NCBI GenBank assembly: GCA_903876735.1
Contig: CAIRAW010000036.1
Coordinates: 23,630 to 87,629 of the forward strand
Direction of reading: 5' to 3'
Length of the DNA stretch: 64,000 bases
From: an uncultured beta proteobacterium
GTDB lineage: Bacteria > Pseudomonadota > Gammaproteobacteria > Burkholderiales > Burkholderiaceae_C
Below are positions 54,188 through 63,056 of the stretch, piece by piece (the first letter of the stretch is position 1; each line of letters begins with the position of its first letter). The translations under genes and the position numbers were made by a program. A model generated the notes under the pieces. It was given only the letters and a program-made list of their open reading frames with translations, searched no databases and had not been told where the DNA came from.

Positions 54188-55248
54188 TTGATCTCCGAAT
54201 ATTGTTTTTCAACCCATTCCCTGTAAACGCCGCTTTGGACATTCGCCACCCAATCGGGGTTGTCTAGGTACCACTGCACAGTCTTGCGGATGCCTGATTC
54301 GAAGGTCTCGGCCGGTTTCCAGCCGAGCTCACGCTCTAGCTTGCTGGCATCAATCGCATAACGGCGGTCGTGGCCAGGGCGATCGGTGACGTAGGTTATT
54401 TGGTTTTTGTACGGGTTGCCATCAGCGCTTGGACGCAACTCGTCTAGCAAGGCGCATACAGTGTGGACGATTTCGAGGTTGGCCTTTTCGTTCCAGCCAC
54501 CCACGTTATAGACCTCACCTACACGCCCAGCCTCCAATACGCGGCGGATGGCGCTGCAGTGGTCTTTGACATAAAGCCAGTCGCGTATTTGCTGGCCGTC
54601 ACCGTACACTGGCAGCGGTTTTCCACCCAATGCGTTGACGATCATCAGCGGAATGAGTTTCTCCGGGAAATGGTATGGGCCATAATTATTGCTGCAGTTG
54701 GTGGTGACCACGGGCAAGCCGTACGTGTGGTGCCATGCTCGCACCAAGTGGTCGCTGGCGGCCTTACTTGCTGAATATGGGCTGTTGGGCTCGATGTGGC
54801 TGGTTTCGGTGAAGGCTGGGTCAGCCTTCTTCAGAGACCCATAAACTTCATCAGTGGATACGTGCAGAAAGCGAAAGGCATCCTTCCGGTCAACGGGCAG
54901 GTTAGACCAGTATCCGCGTACCGATTCGAGCAGGTTGAAAGTGCCGACGATATTGGTCTGAATGAATTCACCGGGGCCCTGGATGGAGCGGTCGACGTGG
55001 CTCTCGGCGGCAAAGTTGACCACAGCGCGTGGCTGATGTTGGGCCAACAATTGGGTGACCAGCGCGGAATCTCCTATGTCGCCCTGCACCAGGGTGTGAC
55101 GTGCATCGCCCTGAAGGCTTTGCAGCGTTTCAGGGTTGCCTGCGTATGTAAGTTTGTCGAGGTTGATGACCAGCTCGTCACGAAGGACCAGCCAGTCTAG
55201 AACGAAATTGGCGCCAATAAAGCCAGCGCCACCGGTAACGAGGATCAT
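54184..55248 (-). CDS. rfbB: dTDP-glucose 4,6-dehydratase
   Basis: RfbB converts dTDP-glucose to dTDP-4-keto-6-deoxyglucose. The 354-aa extended SDR has [11 protein letters not shown] for NAD, the STDEVYGSL active-site region with Asp-Glu, [20 protein letters not shown] with the YxxxK pair, and [15 protein letters not shown]. It opens the rfbB-rfbA-rfbC run. Confidence 0.96.
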   Translation of the reverse strand: MILVTGGAGFIGANFVLDWLVLRDELVINLDKLTYAGNPETLQSLQGDARHTLVQGDIGDSALVTQLLAQHQPRAVVNFAAESHVDRSIQGPGEFIQTNIVGTFNLLESVRGYWSNLPVDRKDAFRFLHVSTDEVYGSLKKADPAFTETSHIEPNSPYSASKAASDHLVRAWHHTYGLPVVTTNCSNNYGPYHFPEKLIPLMIVNALGGKPLPVYGDGQQIRDWLYVKDHCSAIRRVLEAGRVGEVYNVGGWNEKANLEIVHTVCALLDELRPSADGNPYKNQITYVTDRPGHDRRYAIDASKLERELGWKPAETFESGIRKTVQWYLDNPDWVANVQSGVYREWVEKQYSEIK

Positions 55249-55274
55249 GTTCTACTTCCGTAACTGTGATAAAA

Positions 55275-57191
55275 CTATTGGGACTTAAGCCAAGATTGGA
55301 GCATCAGAACAGTCCAAAGGCCGCGCTGGTGATTGGATTTCCTGTTTAGGTGGTTAGCCCACATTTCACGCACCAACTTCGAATTTAGCAAACCAGTTGC
55401 ATCCAACGCGTGGGGGGTTAATAGATCCTCTGCCCAATCTCTTAACGGCCCGCGAAGCCATTCAGCTAAGGGCAAGGTAAAACCCTGTTTAGGTCTTTCA
55501 AAAAGGTTATAGGGCACGTGACGCGCCAGCAGTTGGCGCAACAACCACTTTGATTTACCGTTTCGTATTTTGTAGTGCATGGGCGTGGCTAGCGAAAACT
55601 CTACGATTCGATAGTCTAAAAACGGGACCCTTGTCTCAAGGCTGTAGGCCATTGCAGCGCGGTCAACCTTCACCAGAATATCGTCCGGCAAATAGGTTTG
55701 CATATCCCAACACATCATTTGTTGCGGCAATGCTACCGAAGGGAAATCTGGAAGCATAGGTCTGCATCCAGGCGAACTTAGGGGTATCTTAGCTTCGTCC
55801 AACCATTGCGAGACCGTGCGTAGGTAGGCATCCTGACCAGTTGGCGCAGCAATAAAGCCTGCGAGACGGGCCATTTTTTCGCCCATTGAGGGTGGCAAAT
55901 GCATCATGCGTCGAGTAGTCTCGTTTGCTGACAACCCATCCCAATATCTTGTCGGTACGCCTCGAAGCAAACCCGCAAACACGCGTCTCATTGCGAAAGG
56001 GATCTGTTTCATAACTGGCTCCAAGCGAGCCGCTGTTATGTAGCGGTTATAACCACCAAACAATTCATCACCAGCATCGCCGGAGAGCGCAACGGTTACG
56101 TGCCGTCTCGTTAGCTGGCTTAGTAGAACCGTCGGCACTTGGGACGAATCTGCAAAAGGTTCATCGTAGATGCCGGCCAACTTCGGCACCACGGCCAGCA
56201 CATCTTCTGCTGACACAATAATCTCTGTATGCTCTGTGCGTAGGTACTCTGCTACCCTGCGTGCATGCTTCGATTCGTCCTCGCCTTGTTCGCGCACACC
56301 CATCGAAAACGTACGAACGCGCTGGGACGATGCACGCTGCATCAAGGCGACGATCAGTGACGAGTCGATGCCACCAGATAGAAATGCGCCGAGCGGCACA
56401 TCAGACAACATCTGCTGCCTTATGCTTCTATCCAGCAAATGTTCGAGATCACTCAACATAGCCTCGTCGTCTTGGGTTGACATGGGAACTCTATCGCGGG
56501 AAACGGATGCCGGTAACGACCAGTAGACGGTCGTTGTTCCGATGTCATGGGGCGATGCAAAGGTCAACACACTTCCGGGCTGCAACTTGTTCACGCCGCG
56601 AAAAGCACTTTGGGGACAAGCTACGTAGCCGACCCTCATGTAATCCTTCAATGCCTCCATGTTGAGCGACAAATCCAGACCAGGGCAGAGTCGCAACGCT
56701 TTTAATTCTGAAGCAAAAGCCATACCCTGCGTGCCACGGCCATAGTAAAGCGGCTTTTCGCCCATTCGATCGCGTGCTAGGGTGAGACTATCCGCTTCAC
56801 GGTCCCACAGCGCTATCGCAAACATACCGACAGATGCTTGTAGCGCCCTGACGAGACCCCATTGATCGATGGCCTCCAACAGCGTTTCGGTGTCTGAATG
56901 CCCCCGCCATGGCACACTTGTTCCCAAGTTCACGCGCATTTCGAGGTGGTTGTAAATTTCGCCGTTAAAGACAATTACATATCGACCGGAATGTGACTCC
57001 ATTGGTTGGCGTCCGAATTCGGACAAGTCAACGATTGCAAGCCGTGCATGTCCAAGCGCCACGGAGCCGCTTGGGGAAATCCAAACATCACTTGAGTCGG
57101 GGCCGCGGTGCTGCAGCGCTACCGTCATGTCTTTGACGATCGGGCCAGGGGCCAAGACTCCGGATGCCCACAATCCTGAAATTCCACACAT
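55275..57191 (-). CDS. asnB: Asparagine synthase (glutamine-hydrolysing), polysaccharide-locus type
   Basis: The 638-aa protein has a class II glutaminase domain with Cys2 (MCGISGLWASG), RHGPDS-like LQHRGPDSSDVW, FNGEIYNHLEMR and the ATP-pyrophosphatase synthetase domain with GAFLSGGIDSSLIVALM and SGDAGDELFGGYNRYI. Such AsnB-like enzymes in capsule or EPS loci probably amidate sugar carboxylates rather than make free asparagine. Here it lies between rfbB and a glycosyltransferase, supporting that role, which remains inference. Confidence 0.92.
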   Translation of the reverse strand: MCGISGLWASGVLAPGPIVKDMTVALQHRGPDSSDVWISPSGSVALGHARLAIVDLSEFGRQPMESHSGRYVIVFNGEIYNHLEMRVNLGTSVPWRGHSDTETLLEAIDQWGLVRALQASVGMFAIALWDREADSLTLARDRMGEKPLYYGRGTQGMAFASELKALRLCPGLDLSLNMEALKDYMRVGYVACPQSAFRGVNKLQPGSVLTFASPHDIGTTTVYWSLPASVSRDRVPMSTQDDEAMLSDLEHLLDRSIRQQMLSDVPLGAFLSGGIDSSLIVALMQRASSQRVRTFSMGVREQGEDESKHARRVAEYLRTEHTEIIVSAEDVLAVVPKLAGIYDEPFADSSQVPTVLLSQLTRRHVTVALSGDAGDELFGGYNRYITAARLEPVMKQIPFAMRRVFAGLLRGVPTRYWDGLSANETTRRMMHLPPSMGEKMARLAGFIAAPTGQDAYLRTVSQWLDEAKIPLSSPGCRPMLPDFPSVALPQQMMCWDMQTYLPDDILVKVDRAAMAYSLETRVPFLDYRIVEFSLATPMHYKIRNGKSKWLLRQLLARHVPYNLFERPKQGFTLPLAEWLRGPLRDWAEDLLTPHALDATGLLNSKLVREMWANHLNRKSNHQRGLWTVLMLQSWLKSQ

Positions 57192-57211
57192 AAAAATTGT
57201 TGCCCAGAAAA

Positions 57212-57818
57212 TTAGCGTAGGTGCCTATAGGCAAGCCGCTTCAACCAAACTGGCGAAATTCGAACCAAAAAAAACGAAACATATTTCAGGTAATTTAGCG
57301 GACGCAACAAACCTGCTTGTCGTGCATACTGAATGCGCATTTGCACCTCTGTTGCTGCACGGCGCGAGCCAGTTCTGCGTGAGAAGAACCCCTCCGCCAT
57401 GCGATACCAAAGGAGAAATTCAGGAACATTAGAGATGCGGTGCCCTGCGATAACCAGCCGGGACCACAGTTCGTAGTCTTGCATCATGGTTAACTTGGCG
57501 TCATATCTATGCCCTTCTTCAAAGACCGCTCGACGAAACATCACCGTTGGGTGAATGAGCGGACTGCGATAGAGCATGAATTTTTTGACTTCTTCGTCAC
57601 TCGTTGGCAATTCTTTCTGGAACATGGGAACGCCGGGCGTAGTGAACTCGATACACCATGTTCCGACGATTGATACATCTGGATGTTGCTGCAGGAATTC
57701 AACCTGTAGTCGAATGCGTTCGGGTAACGAAATGTCATCGGCATCCATCCGTGCCAGAAACGCTATCGCGGGATCGGCTATTGCACGGTCGATTAGTACA
57801 TTCAGTCCCGTGGGTAGC
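57212..57818 (-). pseudogene. GT2-family glycosyltransferase, N-terminus deleted
   Basis: The frame reads [20 protein letters not shown], then [20 protein letters not shown] and ends LKRLAYRHLR. The DxD region (MDADD) for nucleotide sugar and metal is present and the C-terminal half (MQDYELWSRLVIAGHRISNV) looks intact. The N-terminal 60-70 residues with the nucleotide-binding strand and the usual DDGSTD motif are missing: upstream the frame runs into the ugd gene. From the first ATG (57748) a 178-aa product could be made, but it lacks the nucleotide-binding half of the site. Confidence 0.85.
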
Positions 57819-58898
57819 CACGATAACGTCAGACTCTGACTTGAACTGTGCCAAGTCGCTTACCACCCTGCTGTTGAAGAACTTGTCTTCTTTTAAGGCT
57901 GGCTCGTAAACGATGACTTCCACGCCTTTGGCTTTGATGCGTTTCATGATGCCCTGGATGCTGCTGGCGCGGAAGTTGTCGCTGCCAGCCTTCATCACCA
58001 AACGATGGATGCCAACCACTTTAGGTTGGCGTTTCAGGATTTCAGCTGCACAAAAGTCTTTGCGGGTTGTGTTGCTGTCCACAATGGCGCGCATGATGTT
58101 TTGCGGCACCTCGTTGTAGTTTGCCAATAGTTGTTTGGTGTCTTTTGGCAAGCAATAGCCACCGTAGCCAAAGCTAGGGTTGTTGTAGTGGCCGCCAATA
58201 CGCGGGTCCAGGCTCACGCCCTGAATGATTTGTTTGGTATCGAGTCCGTGCGTGGCTGCGTAAGTGTCTAGTTCGTTAAAAAAGGCAACGCGCATGGCTA
58301 GGTACGTGTTGGCAAATAGTTTGACGGCCTCAGCCTCGGCGCTATTTGTGAACAACACGTCGATATTTTGCTTAATTGCCCCTTGTTGCAGCAGGGTGGC
58401 AAAGGTTTTGGCACGGTCGCTAATTTCGCCGACCACGATACGGCTGGGGTGCAGATTGTCGTAAAGCGCGCGGCCTTCACGCAAAAACTCAGGGGAGAAG
58501 ATGACGTTGGTTTGATTCAGTTTGGCTGTGTAACCTACGGGCACGGTGCTTTTAATGACCATAACGGCGTTCGGGTTGACGGCTAAAACGTCCGCAATCA
58601 CCGATTCAATCGATTTGGTGTTGAAGTAGTTGGTGGCGGGGTCGTAGTCTGTCGGCGTTGCGATGATCACATAGTCGGCACCGGTGTAGGCTTCTGCCTT
58701 GTCCTGCGTGGCTTTGAAGTTGAGCGACTTGTTGCGCAAGAAGTCTTCTATCTCCGCATCTTCGATGGGGCTTTGCTTGCTGTTGAGCATGGCCACTTTT
58801 TCTGGGACGATATCGATGGCGACTACTTCATTGTGCTGGGCCAGCAGCATGGCATTAGACAGTCCAACGTAGCCTGTTCCAGCGATAGCGATTTTCAT
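57735..58898 (-). CDS. ugd: UDP-glucose 6-dehydrogenase with aberrant C-terminus
   Basis: Ugd oxidises UDP-glucose to UDP-glucuronate. From the ATG at 58898 it reads [20 protein letters not shown] and matches the E. coli type closely: [36 protein letters not shown], the catalytic cysteine in [19 protein letters not shown] and [20 protein letters not shown]. After [10 protein letters not shown] the expected NRM...KVYTRDLF ending is replaced by about 26 unrelated residues ([15 protein letters not shown]...). Those bases are a glycosyltransferase read in another frame. So a deletion fused the two genes. Loss of the final segment probably weakens UDP-sugar binding or folding. Confidence 0.9.
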   Translation of the reverse strand: MKIAIAGTGYVGLSNAMLLAQHNEVVAIDIVPEKVAMLNSKQSPIEDAEIEDFLRNKSLNFKATQDKAEAYTGADYVIIATPTDYDPATNYFNTKSIESVIADVLAVNPNAVMVIKSTVPVGYTAKLNQTNVIFSPEFLREGRALYDNLHPSRIVVGEISDRAKTFATLLQQGAIKQNIDVLFTNSAEAEAVKLFANTYLAMRVAFFNELDTYAATHGLDTKQIIQGVSLDPRIGGHYNNPSFGYGGYCLPKDTKQLLANYNEVPQNIMRAIVDSNTTRKDFCAAEILKRQPKVVGIHRLVMKAGSDNFRASSIQGIMKRIKAKGVEVIVYEPALKEDKFFNSRVVSDLAQFKSESDVIVATHGTECTNRPCNSRSRDSVSGTDGCR

Positions 58899-58930
58899 TT
58901 TTCCGATTTCTCTCATTGACTACTATGATG

Positions 58931-58972
58931 CCTCTGCCTCTGCCTCTGCCTCTGCCTCTGCCTCTGCCTCTG
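58931..58972. repeat. Hexanucleotide repeat (CCTCTG)x7
   Basis: Seven perfect copies of CCTCTG (GGCAGA-type on the minus strand, i.e. CAGAGG units) lie 32 bp upstream of the ugd start, between ugd and the Wzz-like gene. Such tracts change length by slippage. On the minus strand they place purine-rich AGAGG blocks in the ugd leader. The remaining 160 bases of this gap show no gene. Confidence 0.92.
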
Positions 58973-59131
58973 CCGCCGGGGCGATGTGTGCCTATTTGCT
59001 GCAAATAGGTCGATGGCGCCCATCACTGTGATCATGCCTGTTTTGATTCGTAATGTTGAAAAAGCAAGGCCGAATAAATTCGACCTTTAACGTCGACTTT
59101 CTGGCCCACTCATGACCTCCTCTGACCCGAT

Positions 59132-60370
59132 TCAAGTTTGGCCTAGGGCCCTTGCCAACGCATGGCGTAATCGACTCAATTTTTTGGCAGATTCAGGAAT
59201 TCGGATGGCGCCGCGCAACGCTTGGCGGATGAAGACGCAGAGCAACAGCGCAAAACCAGTAGCGAGTGTGGTCAGAAGTGCGATCTGCGCTTTCTTGGGT
59301 TTGCTCTTGCGCTCGGGAGCAACGGCCTGGTCGACAACCTGAATAACAGCGCCTTCACGGCTCTCATCAACGCGGGCGATCTCGAACTGTTTGGCAAAGA
59401 GTTCAAAGAGAGTCTCGCTGTATTTGAATTCACGGTACCTTGCGATGTAGTCGCTGTCGCCGCCGTTTGCATTGGCGGTGGATTCGGCCTTTTCGGCACC
59501 GGCAATCTGAGCGCGCATGGCGGCGAGTTCGGTCTGCGCCTGTTTGAAGTCGGGCGCAGATTCGGTAAGGTAACCGCGCATGGCGCCAAGCTTGATTTCT
59601 TGGGCCGCAATGCTTGCCTTGAGTCTGGCCATGCCCTCGACGGCCGCCTTGGGGTCTGCCTTAAGCGCGTTGCTGTCCATGCCACTGGCCTTTAGCGCCC
59701 GCTCGGCTTTGACCAGATTGTCTTTGGCATTGGCCAATTGCTTCTCAAAGAACAGCCTGCGCTGCTGGGCCTCAGTCACCGCCAAACGGCTCAGCAGTTT
59801 GCCCAGTTCTTCAACATGGGCATTGGCAAGCTGGGCGGCAAAGGTGGGGTCTTTGTCACTGGCGTCGATCGTGATCAATCCCTCTTTACCGCTGGCGATC
59901 TGAACATTCTCCTCAAGAGACTTACGGGCGTCATCGCGAAACTTCGCCTCGTAGCGATCCGTGAGTTTGAAACGATCGACCAGCGCGTCTTGTACGCTGC
60001 GGCTTTTTAGAAAGGCCACGTACTGATCGGCCGGGTTTTTGAGGCCGCTGGCTGCACCTGCCAGGCCGCCCAATGCACCCAAAGACTGCAGCATGGAGGC
60101 TGCTGCGCTTTGCTGTTGCTGGGGTGGCATGAATTTGGTGGTGGCGGTGAAGGTGGGGGTTAATGCAAAACTGATGGCCAGGGCTAGCAGGCCGGCTGCT
60201 AGTGGGCCTAATACAAGCAGTCTCAGGTTGTCGGCTACTACTTGCAGGAGGTCTAAGAGGCTGATTTCGTCGTCGTCTGGCATGGATGAAGGCATGGATT
60301 GCGGGTCGGGGCCCGCAATGACAGGCACTGGGGCAATGACGGCGTTGGGGGATGATGTGTTTTCGGTCAT
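59132..60370 (-). CDS. Wzz-type polysaccharide chain-length determinant protein
   Basis: The 412-aa inner-membrane protein has a proline-rich cytoplasmic start, a first membrane segment (LLVLGPLAAGLLALAISFAL), a periplasmic region with long coiled helices (about 150-340) and a second membrane segment near 365-385 preceded by the proline-rich APERKSKPKK linker. This is the PCP/Wzz architecture that sets O-antigen or EPS chain length. It lies just after the EPS regulator gene (18 bp), so they are probably co-transcribed. No autokinase domain follows. Confidence 0.9.
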   Translation of the reverse strand: MTENTSSPNAVIAPVPVIAGPDPQSMPSSMPDDDEISLLDLLQVVADNLRLLVLGPLAAGLLALAISFALTPTFTATTKFMPPQQQQSAAASMLQSLGALGGLAGAASGLKNPADQYVAFLKSRSVQDALVDRFKLTDRYEAKFRDDARKSLEENVQIASGKEGLITIDASDKDPTFAAQLANAHVEELGKLLSRLAVTEAQQRRLFFEKQLANAKDNLVKAERALKASGMDSNALKADPKAAVEGMARLKASIAAQEIKLGAMRGYLTESAPDFKQAQTELAAMRAQIAGAEKAESTANANGGDSDYIARYREFKYSETLFELFAKQFEIARVDESREGAVIQVVDQAVAPERKSKPKKAQIALLTTLATGFALLLCVFIRQALRGAIRIPESAKKLSRLRHALARALGQT

Positions 60371-60388
60371 GGGTTTGGAACCGGGTTA

Positions 60389-60727
60389 TCAGTGGTCTGC
60401 GGCCTCTTGCTTGAGCAGTTCAATTTCTGCTTTGAGCGCATCATATTCTTCTGTTTTGCGCTTCAAAAACCGCTTGGTGAGGGCAGCTTTTTCGGCAATG
60501 CCGCTTGGGGTAAGCAGGTAGGCGTAGTTGAGCTTTCGGGTGCTGGTGCGAAAGTTTTCCATCTTCACCAGGCCTTTGTCCAGCAAGGCATTCAGGCAGA
60601 AGTTGGTTTTGCCCAGGCTCACACCCAGCGACTCAGCCAGCTTGCGCTGGTTGATGTTGGGGGTGGATTCGAGCAGGCGCAGCACCTTGAGGTGCGTTTC
60701 GTCGTGTAGTGAATGGTCTTTGGTCAT
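60389..60727 (-). CDS. MarR-like EPS-associated transcriptional regulator
   Basis: The 112-aa protein has a winged helix: LKVLRLLESTPNINQRKLAE and SLGVSLGKTNFCLNALLDKG, then the wing LVKMENFRTSTRKLNYAYLL. A coiled tail follows (RFLKRKTEEYDALKAEIELL). It matches the small family found at the head of many exopolysaccharide loci. It is the first gene of the locus and has its own promoter and an adjacent inverted repeat, so autoregulation is plausible. Confidence 0.9.
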   Translation of the reverse strand: MTKDHSLHDETHLKVLRLLESTPNINQRKLAESLGVSLGKTNFCLNALLDKGLVKMENFRTSTRKLNYAYLLTPSGIAEKAALTKRFLKRKTEEYDALKAEIELLKQEAADH

Positions 60728-60826
60728 GGGGGTTTTGGCACGCTACCGCCGTGCCGTGTGTACACCTTCGGCAGGCGCGGAGGGTAAGTTCAACCCTCCC
60801 GTACAAATTTGAGCTACTTCAGTAGC

Positions 60827-60843
60827 TGTTCATTCTCCGAACA
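60827..60843. promoter_or_regulatory. Inverted repeat TGTTC-N7-GAACA, possible operator
   Basis: This perfect 5-bp inverted repeat lies just downstream of the predicted -10 of the EPS regulator promoter. A second inverted repeat AGCTAC-TTCA-GTAGCT follows at 60812-60827. A winged-helix dimer of the MarR type could bind here, but this is inferred from position and symmetry only. Confidence 0.45.
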
Positions 60844-60844
60844 A

Positions 60845-60874
60845 ACTATAACACTGGATTTTGATTTTTCGCAA
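60845..60874 (-). promoter_or_regulatory. Predicted sigma-70 promoter of the polysaccharide locus
   Basis: On the minus strand TTGCGA (60869-60874) and TATAGT (60845-60850) are separated by 18 bp, giving four and five matches to the -35 and -10 consensus. It lies about 118 bp upstream of the regulator ATG. Confidence 0.5.
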
Positions 60875-61080
60875 ATCAATTTTTATTTTGCCAAGCTTCA
60901 GTGGGTTTCCTGTTGCCCAACCGCCTCTTCCATGCTGACGGTGTTAACCACCAGTTCAAGTGTTCAAGTATTTCCGGTTCCTTCCGGTCAATGAATGTTT
61001 TGACGGCTTCGTTGCCCAGCAGCGTGGCAAGATGACTGATGTGTCGTAAACGAACGTGATTTGGTGCCATGCTTTTTCCA

Positions 61081-61185
61081 GTTACTGCGTGTTTTCGGCC
61101 ATCACTGCAGTAACTCTTGGCAGTCCGAAGTTCGAAAACGTCGGTTACTGCCCTTGTTACTGCACGACGGGCTGGCAGTTACTGG
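61081..61185. repeat. Cluster of GTTACTGC motifs
   Basis: The 8-mer GTTACTGC occurs exactly at 61081, 61144 and 61156, inverted (GCAGTAAC) at 61107, and with one mismatch (GTTACTGG) at 61178. Five sites within 105 bp in non-coding DNA suggest a protein-binding array such as an operator or iteron set. No gene that would use it is identified. Confidence 0.6.
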
Positions 61186-61209
61186 ATTTCGATGGACTTA
61201 TTCGGACAA

Positions 61210-61247
61210 AAAAAAGTCCAACAGCGTTGATTCTGTTGGACTTTTTT
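61210..61247. terminator. Strong bidirectional rho-independent terminator
   Basis: AAAAAAGTCCAACAG and CTGTTGGACTTTTTT form a 15-bp perfect stem (nine GC-containing core pairs plus A/T arms) with an eight-base loop. It works in either direction and separates the polysaccharide locus from the accessory DNA to the right. Confidence 0.9.
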
Positions 61248-61883
61248 GGACTCAGATGAATCCAGATTTGGTGGCCTGGGGCGGACTGGCTACCAAAACA
61301 CCTAAACCGTTGATAACAAAAGACTTTTTGCATCCCCGGTCTCGGGCTTGGTGGTCCACCTCATTGGTGCCCCAGAGCCTGCATTGTACACGGTTCTCCA
61401 ATGAAAATTGACCCGCCGAAAGACCAAGTTAGGTGCACCAACTACATCTGGCGCAAAGTGGCTCGAAGGGCTCATTCTGGCTACCAATTATTGGTAGCCA
61501 GAATCGTTGAAATAGTGCACCAAGTTTTGCGGAAGGGTTGCTACATTCCGCAGTGATGGCATGTCGTCATGCCTGCGCCAATGATCAAAGCTGATTGAAC
61601 TTGCACGTTGTTAGCGGCGCCTCTCAAAATGCCCCCGCAATGCCATCAGATTGCCATCGCGAGGGCGGATTGACGAAAAATCGACCGCATAGAACGGCCT
61701 ACAAGCGTTTTTTCTGGCTAGCCCAAGGGGTCGGCCTTTGCCAATAATGACCAGCATCGGCACCGGGCAGGCACACAACATAACAAAGCGCATGGATTGC
61801 CACCGGCCATTGCCAACTCTTGCGGCTCCTTTAGTTTTTTTCGGTGCTGCCCAAGCGAGCAGCATGCGGCAGCCCCTTGCCTG
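61248..61883. other. Stretch without a supported gene
   Basis: Only short frames occur here. One on the minus strand (61611-61865, 84 codons) contains RPFYAVDFSSIRPRDGNLMA and looks somewhat coding, but I recognise no family and give it little weight. Together with 60875-61209, which holds an unassigned 64-codon minus-strand frame at 60876, this forms over one kilobase of gene-poor DNA between the polysaccharide locus and the ArdC fragment. Confidence 0.45.
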
Positions 61884-62685
61884 TCAAATTGCCACCTTGA
61901 CGATGTAGGTGGGCACTTTCTTCTCAGGCTCCGGCTCAGGTCGCGCCGCCTTGGATTGCGGCAACTTTGGCGCCACCGCCATGGCCCGCTCCGTCAGATA
62001 GTCGCATGCCTTTTGCGCCAGAGCCGCCGCTCTGAAAATCTCACGCTTATCCCGTTTTAGCAAGTCCAGCCAGCTTGATAGGTATGCCGCATGGCTCTGC
62101 ATGCAGGTCGGCGATGGCGGCAGGCCAATGCTTGCGAGAGTCAAAGCTGCTCCAAGCTCGGCAATCAATTCTTCACGGGCCCGTTCTGCGCCGGGCATGC
62201 CACCGTCCAAATGCAATCGCGCCAATCGCTTGGGATGGCCGGTGGAATGAATGGCTTCATGCAGCAGGGTGGCGTGGAAGTCCTCCACCGACAGAAAATC
62301 CGAAGCGGGCGGGATGCGGATTTCGTCCGTGCGCGGGTAGTACGCCGGTTGATTGCCGCCAAAGTTCAGTTTGAGCCGCCCACCTGATTCCTCTTGCAAG
62401 CCCCAAATAACGGCCTCGACGGCTTCGGCGGGCTGGATGTCTGTTTGCCGATCCGGCAATGGCGCCATTCCGTCAATTTGAGCGGCGTTGAACACGGTAA
62501 AAACTTTCGCCACCAGAGCCTTTTGACCGTCAACTGCAAGAACCTCGCCATCTGCGCCAGCCTTTGATTCAGCTTGGCGCCGATCCACCTCCACCCACTT
62601 GACCAGGCGCACGCCCTTCTCGCCTTTTCGCACGCTCAAATCCATGGCCTCGGCCTGTTTAAAAGTTAACCAACGGGGGTCTGTA
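61884..62685 (-). pseudogene. ArdC-type antirestriction protein, N-terminus removed by an IS
   Basis: The frame reads DPRWLTFKQAEAMDLSVRKG at the IS junction, the distal part of the ArdC ssDNA-binding domain, then a zinc-peptidase-like domain with LLHEAIHSTGHPKRLARLHL (HExxH) and the downstream AREELIAELGAALT glutamate. ArdC proteins, carried by plasmids and integrative elements, protect incoming DNA from host restriction. About the first 50 residues are cut off by the element starting at 62686. A shortened 253-aa product from the ATG at 62645 would keep the peptidase part. It marks acquired, probably conjugative, DNA. Confidence 0.85.
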
Positions 62686-62750
62686 TGATCTTGCCCCCGA
62701 AAAACGTACTCCTTAGCTGATGGAAAATTTCAGACATTGGAGAACACGAA

Positions 62751-63056
62751 ATGAGCAAAAGGAAAGACGGTCAGGCGCGTGGTCAATACACGCTGGAATA
62801 CAAGCTGGAGGCGGTCAGGCTGGTCAAGGGTGGGCAGGCGGTGCCTGTGACTGCCAAGATACTGGGCGTGCCGACACAGACCTTGGGCAACTGGGTTCGC
62901 CTCAGTGAGAAAGGTCAACTCAAGGGCGCAGGCGACAAGCCTGTAAGTCAGGAACAAATGGAACTGGCCCGACTGCGGGCCGAGTTGGCCAGGGTGAAGA
63001 TGGAGCGCGACATCTTAAAAAAGGCGACGGCGTACTTCGCGCGGGAATCGCTGTGA
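62751..63056 (+). CDS. IS3-family transposase OrfA
   Basis: The 101-aa protein has a helix-turn-helix (YTLEYKLEAVRLVKGGQAVP, VTAKILGVPTQTLGNWVRL) and a leucine-zipper tail (ELARLRAELARVKMERDILK). In its frame the bases (tt)A-AAA-AAG at 63017-63023 make the classic -1 slippery heptamer that yields the OrfAB transposase. Confidence 0.94.
   Translation: MSKRKDGQARGQYTLEYKLEAVRLVKGGQAVPVTAKILGVPTQTLGNWVRLSEKGQLKGAGDKPVSQEQMELARLRAELARVKMERDILKKATAYFARESL

Noticed and set aside
61302..61487. Minus-strand frame with FAPDVVGAPNLVFRR as an insertion-sequence relic
   Set aside because: The resemblance to transposon-end sequence was a vague impression and I could not match it to a family.
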